Shown piece after piece: positions 27,206 through 36,501 of a stretch of DNA of 64,000 nt. The notes below the pieces were generated by a model. The model ran no database searches. It worked only from the letters and a program-made list of their open reading frames with translations, and was not told where the DNA came from. The stretch lies in the NCBI RefSeq assembly GCF_023231945.1, contig NZ_JAJLJH010000001.1:1860001-1924000 (forward strand), written 5' to 3'. The translations under genes and the position numbers were made by a program. The stretch comes from Scleromatobacter humisilvae (lineage in GTDB: Bacteria; Pseudomonadota; Gammaproteobacteria; Burkholderiales; Burkholderiaceae_C). Each line of letters starts with the position of its first letter. Position 1 is the stretch's first letter.

Positions 27206-28497
27206 CCTGCCAACCGCTCGTCGACCAGTTCGATCCAGTGCCGCACCGGCGTCGCGGTGCCGGACTGCAGGTGCGAGATGCAGCCGATGTTGGCAGACAC
27301 GATCGCCCGCGGCCCGGGCTGCGCGGCAGACAGCGCGGCCAGCTTGCGATCGCGCAGCTGCGTCGCGATCTCCGGCTGCAGCACCGAGTAGGTGCCGGCG
27401 GAGCCGCAGCACAGGTGGCTTTCGGTGGCGGCCAGGCGGACGTCGAAGTCGAGCGCGGTCAGCATCCGCTCGACGCCGCCGCGCAGCTGCTGGCCGTGCT
27501 GCAGCGTGCACGGCGGATGGAACACCAGCGGCACGCCGGGCGCATGCTCGGGCGCCGCGGTGCCGCGGCGCTCGCGCACGCCCTGCCAGTGGGCGAGCAG
27601 CGCGGGCATCAGGCCGTCCAGCAGCTCGCTCAGGTCGCGGGTGAGCGCGCTGACGCGGGCCGCCTTCTCGGCGTAGTCGGGATCGCGGGCGAGCGCGTGG
27701 CCGTAGTCCTTGACAGTGACGCCGCAGCCCGACGCGTTCATCACGATCGCCTCGACCGCGCCGGCGTCGGTCAGGCCGGCGACCCACGGCCACCACGCGT
27801 CGATGTTGCGGCGCATGTCGTCCAGGCCGCCGTCGTGGTCGCCGCCGTGGCTGCGCACCGCGCCGCAGCAGCCGGCGCCATCGGGAACGATGGTCTGCAC
27901 GCCGGCCAGGTCGAGCACGCGCGCGGTCGCGGCGTTGATGTTGGGCTTCATCGCCGGCTGCACGCAGCCCATGAGCATCAGCACCTTGCGCGCGTGCGTG
28001 CGCTGCGGCCACAGGCCTGCGTGCGCATCGGGCGCGCCCTTGGGTTCGACCTTGGCCTTGAGCGACTTCGGCAGCAGCGGCCGCATCGCCTGGCCCAGCT
28101 TCAGCGCCGGCGCGAACAGCGGCGACGTCAGGCCTTCGCGCAGCAGCCAGCGCTTCGTGCGCTCGCCGAGCGGGCGGTCGACCTTGGCGTCGACGATGCG
28201 GCGGCCGATGTCGACCAGGTTGCCGTACTCGACGCCCGACGGGCACGTCGACTCGCAGTTGCGGCAGGTCAGGCAGCGGTCGAGATGCACCTGCGTCGCG
28301 CGCGTCGGCGCCTGCCCTTCGAGCACCTGCTTCATCAGGTAGATGCGGCCGCGCGGGCCATCGAGCTCGTCGCCCAGCAGCTGGTAGGTCGGGCAGGTGG
28401 CGGTGCAGAAGCCGCAGTGGACGCACTTGCGCAGGATGGCCTCGGCCTCGAGGCCATCGGGCGTGCCGGCGAATTCGGGAGAGAGATTGGTTTGCAT
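27202..28497 (-). CDS. glcF: Glycolate oxidase iron-sulfur subunit GlcF (431 aa)
   Basis: Ferredoxin-type N-terminus with two [4Fe-4S] motifs ([12 protein letters not shown] and [12 protein letters not shown]) followed by two CCG-type domains (GAGCCGAVR and HLCCGSAG) found in heterodisulfide reductase-like proteins. With GlcD and GlcE it oxidises glycolate to glyoxylate, passing electrons to the quinone pool at the membrane. It follows glcE by 3 bases. Confidence 0.96.
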   Translation of the reverse strand: MQTNLSPEFAGTPDGLEAEAILRKCVHCGFCTATCPTYQLLGDELDGPRGRIYLMKQVLEGQAPTRATQVHLDRCLTCRNCESTCPSGVEYGNLVDIGRRIVDAKVDRPLGERTKRWLLREGLTSPLFAPALKLGQAMRPLLPKSLKAKVEPKGAPDAHAGLWPQRTHARKVLMLMGCVQPAMKPNINAATARVLDLAGVQTIVPDGAGCCGAVRSHGGDHDGGLDDMRRNIDAWWPWVAGLTDAGAVEAIVMNASGCGVTVKDYGHALARDPDYAEKAARVSALTRDLSELLDGLMPALLAHWQGVRERRGTAAPEHAPGVPLVFHPPCTLQHGQQLRGGVERMLTALDFDVRLAATESHLCCGSAGTYSVLQPEIATQLRDRKLAALSAAQPGPRAIVSANIGCISHLQSGTATPVRHWIELVDERLAG

Positions 28498-28500
28498 CGG

Positions 28501-29607
28501 CTAGAAGCGCATCGGGCGGCCCGGCACGAACACGCCGTGCGGATCGAACGATTCTCGCAGCCGCCGGTGGATCGCGAGCAACGACGGCGCCAGCGGCGTC
28601 GCGTAGCCGGCACCGTCGCCCACGCCGCCGATGACGCGGAACGCGCTGCCGCCGGCGCGCTCGGCGCGGTGCAGCACCAGCGTGTCCTCGGCGCCCGCGA
28701 CGATCCAGCGCTGGGCACCGCCCCACTCGATGAGCGTGTCCTCGAACGACGGCAGCACCGGCGTGGTCGGCGGCAGCGACAGCCGCCACAGCGCGCTCTT
28801 GTCGCGTTCGGCGGCGTGGCGGGCCTCGATGAAGAACTCGTCGCGCTGGTCGCGCAGGCCTTCCCAGAACGCGTCGCCCAGCTCGTTGGGGATCACTTCG
28901 CCGCCGAGCCGGCTCACCGCGGAGGCGACGGCCGCTTTCGCGCCGCGCAGGCGGATCGCCAGCGTGTCGCGCCACCACACGCTCGCATTGAGCGGCAACG
29001 GCTGGCCGGCCCAGGCATGCAGGTGGTCGAGCGCCTCGCCCTGGCGCATGTCGAAGCGCAGCGTCGCGGTGGCGACGGGCATCGGCAGCACCTTCAGCGA
29101 CACCTCGCAGATCGCGCCCAGCGCGCCCCACGAGCCGGCCAGCAGGCGCGACACGTCGTAGCCGGCGACGTTCTTCATCACCTGCCCGCCGAAGTGCATC
29201 AGGTCGCCGCGGCCATTGAGCAGCAGCACGCCCAGCACGTAGTCGCGCACGCCGCCGACCGCCGCGCGCCCGGGGCCGGCCAGGCCCGCGGCCACCATGC
29301 CGCCGACGGTGCCGCCGAGCGCGCCCGTCTCGTCGGCGAAGCGCGGCGGGTCGAACGGCAGGCACTGGCCGCGCTCGGCCAGCACCTTCTCGATCTCGAC
29401 CAGCGGCGTGCCGGCGCGCGCGGTGATGAACAGCTCGCTGGGCGCGTAGTCGACGATGCCGGCGTAGCTGCGCATGTCGAGCGTCGCCGCATCGGAGATC
29501 ACGCCCGCCATGAAGGACTTGGTGTTGCCGCCGCGGATGCGCAGGATGGCCTTGGCGGCGGTCGCCTGGCGCACGCGTTCGGCCAGGCCGATCAATGTGT
29601 CGTTCAT
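28501..29607 (-). CDS. glcE: Glycolate oxidase FAD-binding subunit GlcE (368 aa)
   Basis: FAD_binding_4 protein related to GlcD but shorter. It starts with a distinct opening ([17 protein letters not shown]), has the FAD-contact regions [11 protein letters not shown] and [12 protein letters not shown] and ends in FVPGRPMRF. It is required for the GlcDEF complex. Spacing to glcD is 4 bases and to glcF 3 bases, so translation is coupled. Confidence 0.95.
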   Translation of the reverse strand: MNDTLIGLAERVRQATAAKAILRIRGGNTKSFMAGVISDAATLDMRSYAGIVDYAPSELFITARAGTPLVEIEKVLAERGQCLPFDPPRFADETGALGGTVGGMVAAGLAGPGRAAVGGVRDYVLGVLLLNGRGDLMHFGGQVMKNVAGYDVSRLLAGSWGALGAICEVSLKVLPMPVATATLRFDMRQGEALDHLHAWAGQPLPLNASVWWRDTLAIRLRGAKAAVASAVSRLGGEVIPNELGDAFWEGLRDQRDEFFIEARHAAERDKSALWRLSLPPTTPVLPSFEDTLIEWGGAQRWIVAGAEDTLVLHRAERAGGSAFRVIGGVGDGAGYATPLAPSLLAIHRRLRESFDPHGVFVPGRPMRF

Positions 29608-29611
29608 CGCT

Positions 29612-31198
29612 TCAGAAACGTTCCAGCTCGGGGAAGGCCAACGCGCCGCGCTTGACGTGCATGCGCCCGTACTCGGCGCAGCGCGCGAGCGTCGGGATGA
29701 CCTTGCCCGGGTTGAGCAGGCCCTGCGGGTCGAACGCGGCCTTCAGCGCCAGCATCTGCGCGCGCTCGCTCTCGGAGAACTGCACGCACATCGAGTTGAG
29801 CTTCTCGGCGCCGACGCCATGCTCGCCGCTGATCGTGCCGCCCATCGCGACGCTCAGCTCGAGGATCTCGGCGCCGAAGGCTTCGGCGCGATGCAGCTGG
29901 TCGGGGTCGTTGGCGTCGAACAGGATCAGCGGGTGCAGGTTGCCGTCGCCGGCGTGGAAGACGTTGCAGCAGCGCAGGCCGAAGGTGCGTTCCATCTCGC
30001 CGATGGCCAGCAGCATGTCGGCCAGCCGCGCGCGCGGGATCGTCGAGTCCATGCACATGTAGTCCGGGCTCAGCCGGCCCGAGGCGGGGAACGCGTTCTT
30101 GCGGCCGCTCCAGAACCTCAGGCGCTGCGCCTCGTTGTCGCTGACCTCCAGCTGCGTCGCGCCCGCGGCGACCAGCACCGACTTCATGCGCAGGATCTCT
30201 TCCTGCACTTCCTCGGGCGTGCCGTCGCTCTCGCACAGCAGGATGGCGGCGGCGTCGAGGTCGTAGCCGGCGTTGACGAAGGCCTCGACCGCGGCGGTCA
30301 TCGGCTTGTCCATCATCTCGAGGCCGGCCGGGATCAGGCCGTTGGCGATGATGGCCGCCACCGCGTCGCCCGCGGCGCGCACGTTGTCGAAGCTGGCCAT
30401 GATGCAGCGCGCCACCTGCGGCTTGGGCGTGAGCTTGACGACGACCTCGACGATGACGGCCAGCATGCCCTCGCTGCCGACCACCACCGAGATCAGGTCC
30501 AGCCCCGGCGCGTCGAGCGCCAGCGAGCCGAAGGTGGCCGGGCTGCCGTCGGCCAGGAAGCCGCGCACCTGCAGCACGTTGTGCAGCGTCAGGCCATATT
30601 TGAGGCAGTGCACGCCGCCCGAGTTCTCGGCGACGTTGCCGCCGATGGTGCAGGCGATCTGGCTCGACGGATCGGGCGCGTAGTAGAAGCCGTGCGGCGC
30701 CACGGCCTCGCTGATGGCCAGGTTGCGCACGCCCGACTGCACGGTGGCGGTACGGGCCCGGGTATCGACCTTGACGATCCGGTTGAACTTGGCCAGCGAC
30801 AGCGTCAGTCCGTTCGCATGCGGCATCGCGCCGCCGGACAGCCCGGTGCCCGCGCCGCGCGCGACGACCGGCACGCCCAGCCGGTGGCACGCCGCCAAGA
30901 TCGCCGACACCTGCTCCTCGGTCTCGGGCAGCGCGACGGCCAGCGGCCGCTCGCGATAGGCCGTGAGGCCGTCGCACTCGTACGGCGTGGTCTCTTCCTC
31001 GCGCCACATGAGCGCGTGCGGCGGCAGCAGCCCGCGCAGCGCGTCGACGAGCGTGGCCTGGCTGACCGCCGCGCGCGCGGGCGCGGGCGCGTCCCGCGTG
31101 GGCGTGGTGTCGCGCTCGTCCAGGCGCGAGGGCGCGATCGCGCTCTCGCCGTCGAAGCCCGCCGCCATGGTGTTGGCCCAACCCGGGTGGGCGAGCAT
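29612..31198 (-). CDS. glcD: Glycolate oxidase catalytic subunit GlcD (528 aa)
   Basis: FAD-linked 2-hydroxyacid oxidase. The PCMH-type FAD domain shows [14 protein letters not shown] and [20 protein letters not shown]; the C-terminal FAD-oxidase domain ends with [14 protein letters not shown] and [10 protein letters not shown]. The start is uncertain: ATG 31198 ([11 protein letters not shown]) has GAGGA upstream, and ATG 31168 is also possible. The N-terminal 50 residues are a variable Ala/Arg-rich extension before the conserved [11 protein letters not shown]. It is the first glc gene, 31 bases after phaM. Confidence 0.94.
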   Translation of the reverse strand: MLAHPGWANTMAAGFDGESAIAPSRLDERDTTPTRDAPAPARAAVSQATLVDALRGLLPPHALMWREEETTPYECDGLTAYRERPLAVALPETEEQVSAILAACHRLGVPVVARGAGTGLSGGAMPHANGLTLSLAKFNRIVKVDTRARTATVQSGVRNLAISEAVAPHGFYYAPDPSSQIACTIGGNVAENSGGVHCLKYGLTLHNVLQVRGFLADGSPATFGSLALDAPGLDLISVVVGSEGMLAVIVEVVVKLTPKPQVARCIMASFDNVRAAGDAVAAIIANGLIPAGLEMMDKPMTAAVEAFVNAGYDLDAAAILLCESDGTPEEVQEEILRMKSVLVAAGATQLEVSDNEAQRLRFWSGRKNAFPASGRLSPDYMCMDSTIPRARLADMLLAIGEMERTFGLRCCNVFHAGDGNLHPLILFDANDPDQLHRAEAFGAEILELSVAMGGTISGEHGVGAEKLNSMCVQFSESERAQMLALKAAFDPQGLLNPGKVIPTLARCAEYGRMHVKRGALAFPELERF

Positions 31199-31229
31199 CG
31201 AGGGCGCGTCGTCCTCGCCCAGGACCGGG

Positions 31230-32105
31230 TCAACTCGCTCGGGGCTTCGTGGCACGGGACGTGGTCTTTCGAGCAGAGGTCTTGCGGGCGGGCGCCTTCC
31301 TGGCGGCCGCGGGCTGTTCGGTCTTCCTGGCGGCGGCCTTGGCGCCGGTCGCGCTCGCGGCCTGGGTCGCGGCCGACATCGCCTTGGCCGCGACGCCCGC
31401 CGGCGCCTTGACGGCCTTCTTGATCATCTCGCTGGCCGCGTCCGTGCCCTGCTTCATCATCGCGCCGGCCAGGCTCTTGGCCGCGTCGGCGGCGCTGTCC
31501 TTCATCGCGCTCGCGGCCAGCTGCGTGAACTGCTTGGTGAGCGCGCCCCACCACTGCATCGGATCGACCACGCCCGCCGCCGCGGCCGCCGGCGCTTCCG
31601 CGGGCGGCGCCTTGGGTTTCGCCTTCGGCGCGGGCGCGGGCGCGGGCTCGGGCGGCGGCGCGGGTTCGGACGCCGCCTCCGCCGGCTTGGACATGCCGGG
31701 GATGTTGCCCATCGCGTTGCGGGCCGCCTGCATCAGCGCGTCGGCGCCGAAGCTGTTGGCGACCGAGCCGGCGGCCGCCGACGCGGCGGAGCCGGCCGAC
31801 GCGAGCGGCGCCACCTTCATCGCGTCGCGCAGGTCGGTCATCTGCACGTTCATCGTCTTCAGCGTCGAGAGGGTCATCCTTTGAACCTCCAGCGCCTGGA
31901 TCGTCGTGCCCAGCATCTTCGCGTTCTGATCGAGCCAGAACTGCACCGTCTTCAACTCGTCGATGCGCTTCTGCAGCTCCTCGGGATTGAGCGTCGGCGC
32001 CACCCACTGGCCCATGCTGGGCAAGGCCGAGCCGGCGTTCTTCACCAGGCCCTGCAGGAAATCGAATCCGGGCACGAGCTTCGCGAAATTCGGGATGTCG
32101 GACAT
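31230..32105 (-). CDS. phaM: PhaM-type PHA granule regulatory protein (291 aa)
   Basis: The N-terminal half (about residues 1-110) is the conserved PhaM region, with WVAPTLNPEELQKRIDELK and ALEVQRMTLSTLKTMNVQM. The C-terminal half is an Ala/Pro/Lys-rich low-complexity stretch ending in repeated basic AARK-type motifs that bind DNA in Ralstonia PhaM. That protein activates PHA synthase and tethers PHB granules to the nucleoid. No other pha gene is adjacent; it precedes the glcDEF operon and may be co-transcribed with it. Length matches the family (about 260-300). Confidence 0.85.
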   Translation of the reverse strand: MSDIPNFAKLVPGFDFLQGLVKNAGSALPSMGQWVAPTLNPEELQKRIDELKTVQFWLDQNAKMLGTTIQALEVQRMTLSTLKTMNVQMTDLRDAMKVAPLASAGSAASAAAGSVANSFGADALMQAARNAMGNIPGMSKPAEAASEPAPPPEPAPAPAPKAKPKAPPAEAPAAAAAGVVDPMQWWGALTKQFTQLAASAMKDSAADAAKSLAGAMMKQGTDAASEMIKKAVKAPAGVAAKAMSAATQAASATGAKAAARKTEQPAAARKAPARKTSARKTTSRATKPRAS

Positions 32106-32157
32106 GGAGACCTCGTGGAGTGGCGTCAGGTCGATGATCCTACGCCTTGGCCGAGCT

Positions 32158-33159
32158 TCAGTGCGCGTCGGCGAACGGCACGCGTTCGACCTGGAAGCCG
32201 CGCGCCTTGAGCAGCTCCGGCAGCCCGATGCGTCCGGTCATGTGCAGCGAGCCGACGGCAACGAACAGCGACTTGCCCTCGGCGTTCCACTTGGCGATCT
32301 TGTCGGCCATCAGCGGGTTGCGCTCGTCGATCAGCTTGACGAACTCGGCGCGCTGCTCCGGCGTGTCGAGGCAGTCGCACCACTGGCCGTACGCGTCCAG
32401 GTCGGCCAGGTCGCCGCGCTGCCAGTCGCCGGCCAGCCGCTGCAGCATCTGCGGGCTCTGGCCGCCCTCGAGCTCGTCGAGCACCTCGCCGACGGTGCGC
32501 GCGGTCTCGGCGGGATCGTCGCTGACCAGCAGCGCCGCCTGCGATTCGGGCGTCTCGAGCGAGCGCAGCGGCTTGCGCAGCGTGCGCGCGACGCCTGCGA
32601 TCACCGTGTCGATGCCGTACTCGGGATAGAGCCCGAACTGGCGCGCGGTCGCGAGGTCGACGGTGACGGCCTGCATCTCGGGGCGCAGGCTGGCCAGGTG
32701 GTCCGGCGCGATGCAGTTGGCGGCCATCTGCGCCGCGAGCCGGCGCTGCAGCGCCTCGGGCAGCGCGGGCGCGTCGGGGCGGCGCTCGATGGCCTTGCGC
32801 AGGCGATCGATCACGCCCGCATCGGTGACATCGAGCTCCAGCGCGACCACGTCGCTGGCCATCAGCGCGTGCATCACGTCCGGTCCGGGATAGGCCCAGG
32901 ACAGCTTGGCCACGTGGATCGTGCCGTAGAGCCAGACCGTGCGCCCGCCCTTGGTGGCCTTCCACATCAGGCCGCTGTCGACCGCGGCGCGCATGCCGGC
33001 CGCGGCTTGCTCGGCCGTCGGCTGCCCCGCCTCGGGCGGGCAGCGCACGTCGGCCGCGATGGCGGGCGCATCGGCCGTGCCGCCCGGCTCGGCCACCGCC
33101 GCCGCCCACGCAGGCGCCGCGACGAGAAGGAACGCCGACGCCAGCGCGCGCCAGCTCAT
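32158..33159 (-). CDS. TraB/GumN family protein, exported (333 aa)
   Basis: After a signal peptide (residues 1-19) it shows the family's two GxxH elements (LYGTIHV and GSLHMTG) and the conserved LEL/DVTDAGV core. Members are thought to be metal-dependent proteases or erythromycin-esterase-like hydrolases, but function is poorly known. The start ATG overlaps the stop of the upstream FAH-family gene by 4 bases, so they are co-translated. Two Cys (CDCLD) form a local pair. Confidence 0.85.
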   Translation of the reverse strand: MSWRALASAFLLVAAPAWAAAVAEPGGTADAPAIAADVRCPPEAGQPTAEQAAAGMRAAVDSGLMWKATKGGRTVWLYGTIHVAKLSWAYPGPDVMHALMASDVVALELDVTDAGVIDRLRKAIERRPDAPALPEALQRRLAAQMAANCIAPDHLASLRPEMQAVTVDLATARQFGLYPEYGIDTVIAGVARTLRKPLRSLETPESQAALLVSDDPAETARTVGEVLDELEGGQSPQMLQRLAGDWQRGDLADLDAYGQWCDCLDTPEQRAEFVKLIDERNPLMADKIAKWNAEGKSLFVAVGSLHMTGRIGLPELLKARGFQVERVPFADAH

Positions 33160-34136
33160 TCGCACTCCAGCACCTGCTGCTCGATGGCGCCGAACACCGA
33201 GTGGTTGTCGCGCTTCATCTCGATGCGGATCACGTCGCCGTACTGCATGAAGCCCGTCTTCGGCTCGCCGTGCTCGATGGTCTCGATCGCGCGCTGTTCG
33301 GCGATGCAGCTCCAGCCCTTGCTCCAGTCCTTGTTGCTGACGGTGCCCGAGCCGACGATGGAGCCGGCGCGCACGTTGCGCGTCCTGGCCAGATGCGCGA
33401 TCAGCTGGCCGAAGTGGAAGGTCATCTCGGGGCCGGCGTCGCAGGCGCCGACCTTGCGGCCGTTCCAGGTGCAGGTCAGCGGCAGGTGCACGCGGCCGCC
33501 CTGCCAGGCGTCGCCCAGTTCGTCCGGCGTCACCGCGACCGGGCTGAACGCCGTGGCGGGCTTGCTTTGCAGGAAGCCGAATCCCTTGCCCAGTTCGGCC
33601 GGGATCATGTTGCGCAGGCTCCAGTCGTTGGCCAGCATCACGAGGCGCACGCCTTCGAGCGCCTGCTCGGGCGCGACGCCCATCGGCACGTCGCCGGTGA
33701 CGACGGCCACCTCGCCCTCGAAGTCGATGCCCCAGTCGGCGCTGGCGAACGTCGCCGCGTCGCAGGGACCGAGGAAGTCGTCGCTGCCGCCCTGGTACAT
33801 CAGCGGGTCGCCGAAGAAGCTCTCGGGCATCTCGGCGCCGCGCGCCTTGCGCACGAGTTCGACATGGTTCAGGTAGGCGGAGCCGTCGGCCCACTGGAAC
33901 GCGCGCGGCAGCGGCGCCATGCACTGCTCGGGCACGAACGGGAACGCGTGGCGCGTCTTGCCGTGGTTCAGCGCGACCGACAGGTCCTGCAGCAGCGGCG
34001 CGATGAAGTTCCAGTCGTCCAGCGCCTGCTGCAGGCGCGTGGCGATGCCGGTGGCGAAATGGGCCTGCGTGAGGTCGCGCGAGACGACGACCAGCTGGCC
34101 GTCGCGCGACCCATCCTTGTAGGTGGCAAGTTTCAT
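33156..34136 (-). CDS. Fumarylacetoacetate hydrolase family protein (326 aa)
   Basis: FAH-fold hydrolase or isomerase acting on ring-cleavage-type keto acids. The metal-binding acidic residues lie in DWGIDFEGEVAVV, and the substrate loop is VRAGSIVGSGTVSN. ATG 34136 (MKLATYKDGS) is chosen because the family begins right here; a longer frame only adds an arginine-rich leader. No aromatic-degradation genes flank it. Divergent from the DUF3108 gene, separated by 55 bases. The exact substrate is unknown. Confidence 0.9.
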   Translation of the reverse strand: MKLATYKDGSRDGQLVVVSRDLTQAHFATGIATRLQQALDDWNFIAPLLQDLSVALNHGKTRHAFPFVPEQCMAPLPRAFQWADGSAYLNHVELVRKARGAEMPESFFGDPLMYQGGSDDFLGPCDAATFASADWGIDFEGEVAVVTGDVPMGVAPEQALEGVRLVMLANDWSLRNMIPAELGKGFGFLQSKPATAFSPVAVTPDELGDAWQGGRVHLPLTCTWNGRKVGACDAGPEMTFHFGQLIAHLARTRNVRAGSIVGSGTVSNKDWSKGWSCIAEQRAIETIEHGEPKTGFMQYGDVIRIEMKRDNHSVFGAIEQQVLECE

Positions 34137-34191
34137 GGAAATGCCCGGTTCCGCGCCGGGTGTCTGGAAGCAGCGATGGCAGTATTGTCCG

Positions 34192-35163
34192 ATGCGAACG
34201 CGACGTCTTTGCGGATTGACGCTGGTGGTGCTGGCGGCACACGCCCTGGCATGGCAACTCGCCATCGGCGGCTGGCCGGCGTTGGCGCCCGCGCGGGCAG
34301 GAGTTCACCGCGTCGTCCTGCTCAGTGTGCAGGCGCGCGCGCAAGTTCCCCTGACGTCGTCCGATGCGGCCGCCGAGCCCGCGCACGCCGCCGCCCGGGC
34401 GCGCGTCACGCCCGCGCCGCGCGCGGGCGACGGCGGCGCGCTGCGGCACGTGCCGCGCGATGCCCAGGCCTGGCCGGTCTACGCCACGCGCGCGCCGCCG
34501 TCTGCCTCGCTGCGCTACGCGCTCGTGCAGGCGGGCGCCGCCGCGTCGTCCGCGGGCGTGGCCGAGCTCGAATGGCGGCGCGAGGCTGACGCCTTCTCGC
34601 TGCGGCTGGCCACGGCGGTCGGCGACAAGCCGCCGCGCGAATGGCAAAGCACGGGCACGTTCGACGCGGCCGGTGTCGCGCCGCTGCGGCTCGTCGAGCG
34701 CGAGAAGGGCCGCGACCGGCGCACCGTCAGCTTCGACCGCGAACGAGGCGTCGTGCGCTTTTCCGGTGCATCGGGCGCGCCGGCGGTGGCGGCCGGCGCG
34801 CAGGATCGCTGGAGCTGGATCGCGCAGCTCGCCGCCATCGTCGAGGCCGGCGCGCGACGCGGCCAGCGTTCCACGCACTGGGATCTGCAGGTCGCCGGGC
34901 TGCGCGGCGAGCTCGAGCGCTGGACATTCCGCGTGCTGCCGACGGGCGATCCCCCGCCGGAGCTGCGCCGGCAAGGTAACGAACTGTCAGCATCCGGCAA
35001 TCGGGCCCCCGCCTTGCTTCATCTGCTGCGTGACCCCGAACAACCCTACGACCTGCGCATCGAGGCCTGGTTGTCGCCCTCGCTGCACCACCTGCCCGCC
35101 GGACTGCGCATGAGCACGCCGCCCGGGCCCTGGTCGATGTCGCTCTGGCTGCGCAACTCTTGA
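34192..35163 (+). CDS. DUF3108 domain protein (323 aa)
   Basis: An N-terminal hydrophobic segment (residues about 7-27) suggests membrane or periplasmic location. The region from about 100 (ASLRYALVQAG, then the beta-strand SAGVAELEWRREADAFSLRL) to the end matches the DUF3108 fold, with WDLQVAGLRG and the final LRIEAWLSPSLHHLPAGLR. Members occur beside DUF3567 and folate genes in Burkholderiales; function is not established. I took ATG 34192; an earlier start at 34123 would overlap the FAH gene. Confidence 0.82.
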   Translation: MRTRRLCGLTLVVLAAHALAWQLAIGGWPALAPARAGVHRVVLLSVQARAQVPLTSSDAAAEPAHAAARARVTPAPRAGDGGALRHVPRDAQAWPVYATRAPPSASLRYALVQAGAAASSAGVAELEWRREADAFSLRLATAVGDKPPREWQSTGTFDAAGVAPLRLVEREKGRDRRTVSFDRERGVVRFSGASGAPAVAAGAQDRWSWIAQLAAIVEAGARRGQRSTHWDLQVAGLRGELERWTFRVLPTGDPPPELRRQGNELSASGNRAPALLHLLRDPEQPYDLRIEAWLSPSLHHLPAGLRMSTPPGPWSMSLWLRNS

Positions 35164-35212
35164 TATTCCGGCGCCCGCCATCAACTTCGAACCAATTCAC
35201 AAGGATGCCGTC

Positions 35213-35503
35213 ATGACGACCATGGTCTACAACTCCGACAACTTCGTGGTGGTCGAACTCGACGTGCCGGTCGCCCCGCGCGAGGGCGACATCCTCGAGG
35301 CCAGCGACACGCCGCTCTCGCGCGGCGGCTACGAGATCGTCGACAAGTTCGCACGCAAGGAGATCTACATCGAGGGCGCGCTGGCGCAGCAGTTCCGCGA
35401 AGGCGTGGAGGAACTCGCGCGCACCGAGCCGACGCAGGACCAGGTGGAGGAATTCATCGGCCGCTACACCGGGCTGGCGCAGCAGCCGCTGATCCTGCAC
35501 TGA
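35213..35503 (+). CDS. DUF3567 family protein (96 aa)
   Basis: Small acidic cytosolic protein conserved across betaproteobacteria (MVYNSDNFVVVELDVP, SRGGYEIVDKFARKEIYIEG). Function is not known. The ribosome site AAGGA is 7 bases upstream. It lies 49 bases after the DUF3108 gene, so the two are probably one unit. Its last 40 bases overlap the 3' end of the convergent AbrB-family gene. Confidence 0.9.
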   Translation: MTTMVYNSDNFVVVELDVPVAPREGDILEASDTPLSRGGYEIVDKFARKEIYIEGALAQQFREGVEELARTEPTQDQVEEFIGRYTGLAQQPLILH

Positions 35504-36186
35504 GCGCCGTCACGACGGCGCGCGACAAAGCGCACGATCGCCAGCACGAAGAGCACGTCCACCGGACTCGAACCGGCGATGATGGCCACCGTGTCGGCTC
35601 CGCCGGGGTTGGTGGCCAGGCAGGCCGTCAACGGATCGACATGCACGACTCGCGCCAGGGCGCCGCACGGCGCGATCAGTGCGTAGCACGCGGCCAGCAG
35701 CCACCACGGCAACTCGATCGCCAGCAGGCCGGTGTCGTTCAGCACGACGCCCGCGAACATCGGCAGCAGCAGGGCGCCGGCAGGGATGCGCAGGCGCACG
35801 GCCAGCCCGGCGCCGTCGGCGGCCAACACCAGCGTCTCGGCGAACGCCGCGGGGTGCAGCGGCCCATGCACCGGGATCAACGATGCGCTCGCCGCGTGCG
35901 TCGGCAGCCACAGGCGCGTGACGGCGGTCGCCGCCGCGCCCACCAGCAGCACGCGCAGGCACTGCATCGGCGCGACGAGCCGAACGTCGGCGCCGAACGC
36001 CTCGCCCATCAGCACCATCGCCGTCGCCTCGCCCGGGAGCGAGCCCCACACCGCGGTCGTCCCCGGCAGCAGGCGCCAGCGCGCCCTCGCCCATCCGAGC
36101 AGCACGCTCAGGATCACCGCGAACAGCGGCCATGACTTGCCGATCGCGCCGAGGATCGGCCCCAGCAGCGGCGCCGCCCAATGCAT
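35464..36186 (-). CDS. AbrB-family membrane transporter, shortened (240 aa)
   Basis: Hydrophobic protein with repeated AbrB-type signatures: SLPGEATAMVLMGEAFGADV of the first repeat and the second-repeat end TNPGGADTVAIIAGSSPVDV. Full members have about 350 residues with two complete repeats. Here most of the first repeat is missing: the sequence jumps from PLLGPILGAIGKSWPLF into the conserved centre, and the C-terminal helices after ASSPVD are replaced by a short basic tail. It may be a decaying gene. The ATG at 36186 is the first credible start; a TTG at 36246 adds 20 residues. Function uncertain. Confidence 0.6.
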   Translation of the reverse strand: MHWAAPLLGPILGAIGKSWPLFAVILSVLLGWARARWRLLPGTTAVWGSLPGEATAMVLMGEAFGADVRLVAPMQCLRVLLVGAAATAVTRLWLPTHAASASLIPVHGPLHPAAFAETLVLAADGAGLAVRLRIPAGALLLPMFAGVVLNDTGLLAIELPWWLLAACYALIAPCGALARVVHVDPLTACLATNPGGADTVAIIAGSSPVDVLFVLAIVRFVARRRDGAQCRISGCCASPV

Positions 36187-36501
36187 CCCCAGCCGACGAT
36201 GGTTCGGCGCGGCGGTGCCTTCGGGCCTGGAGCACGAGGCAGTCAAAGGCGATGGCCGGACGATGCGCCCGGGCCCGCTGAATCGCGAGTTTCATGAGAA
36301 TTCACTCATTCAAATGGCGGCGCATCGCGTGGGGAGTTCTCGCGACAGCGCCGCAACGCGTGCATTTCTTGGTGACCGGGTCTCAGGTTTCGGACTTGCC
36401 CTCCGAAACAGTCGAAAGTGCCTTCCCGCCGGGAACGCCGGAAATCTCGACGAGCCCGCGCGCGTCGTCCGGTCTGCCCCGGCCTCTTGCCGGAATTCGT
36501 C

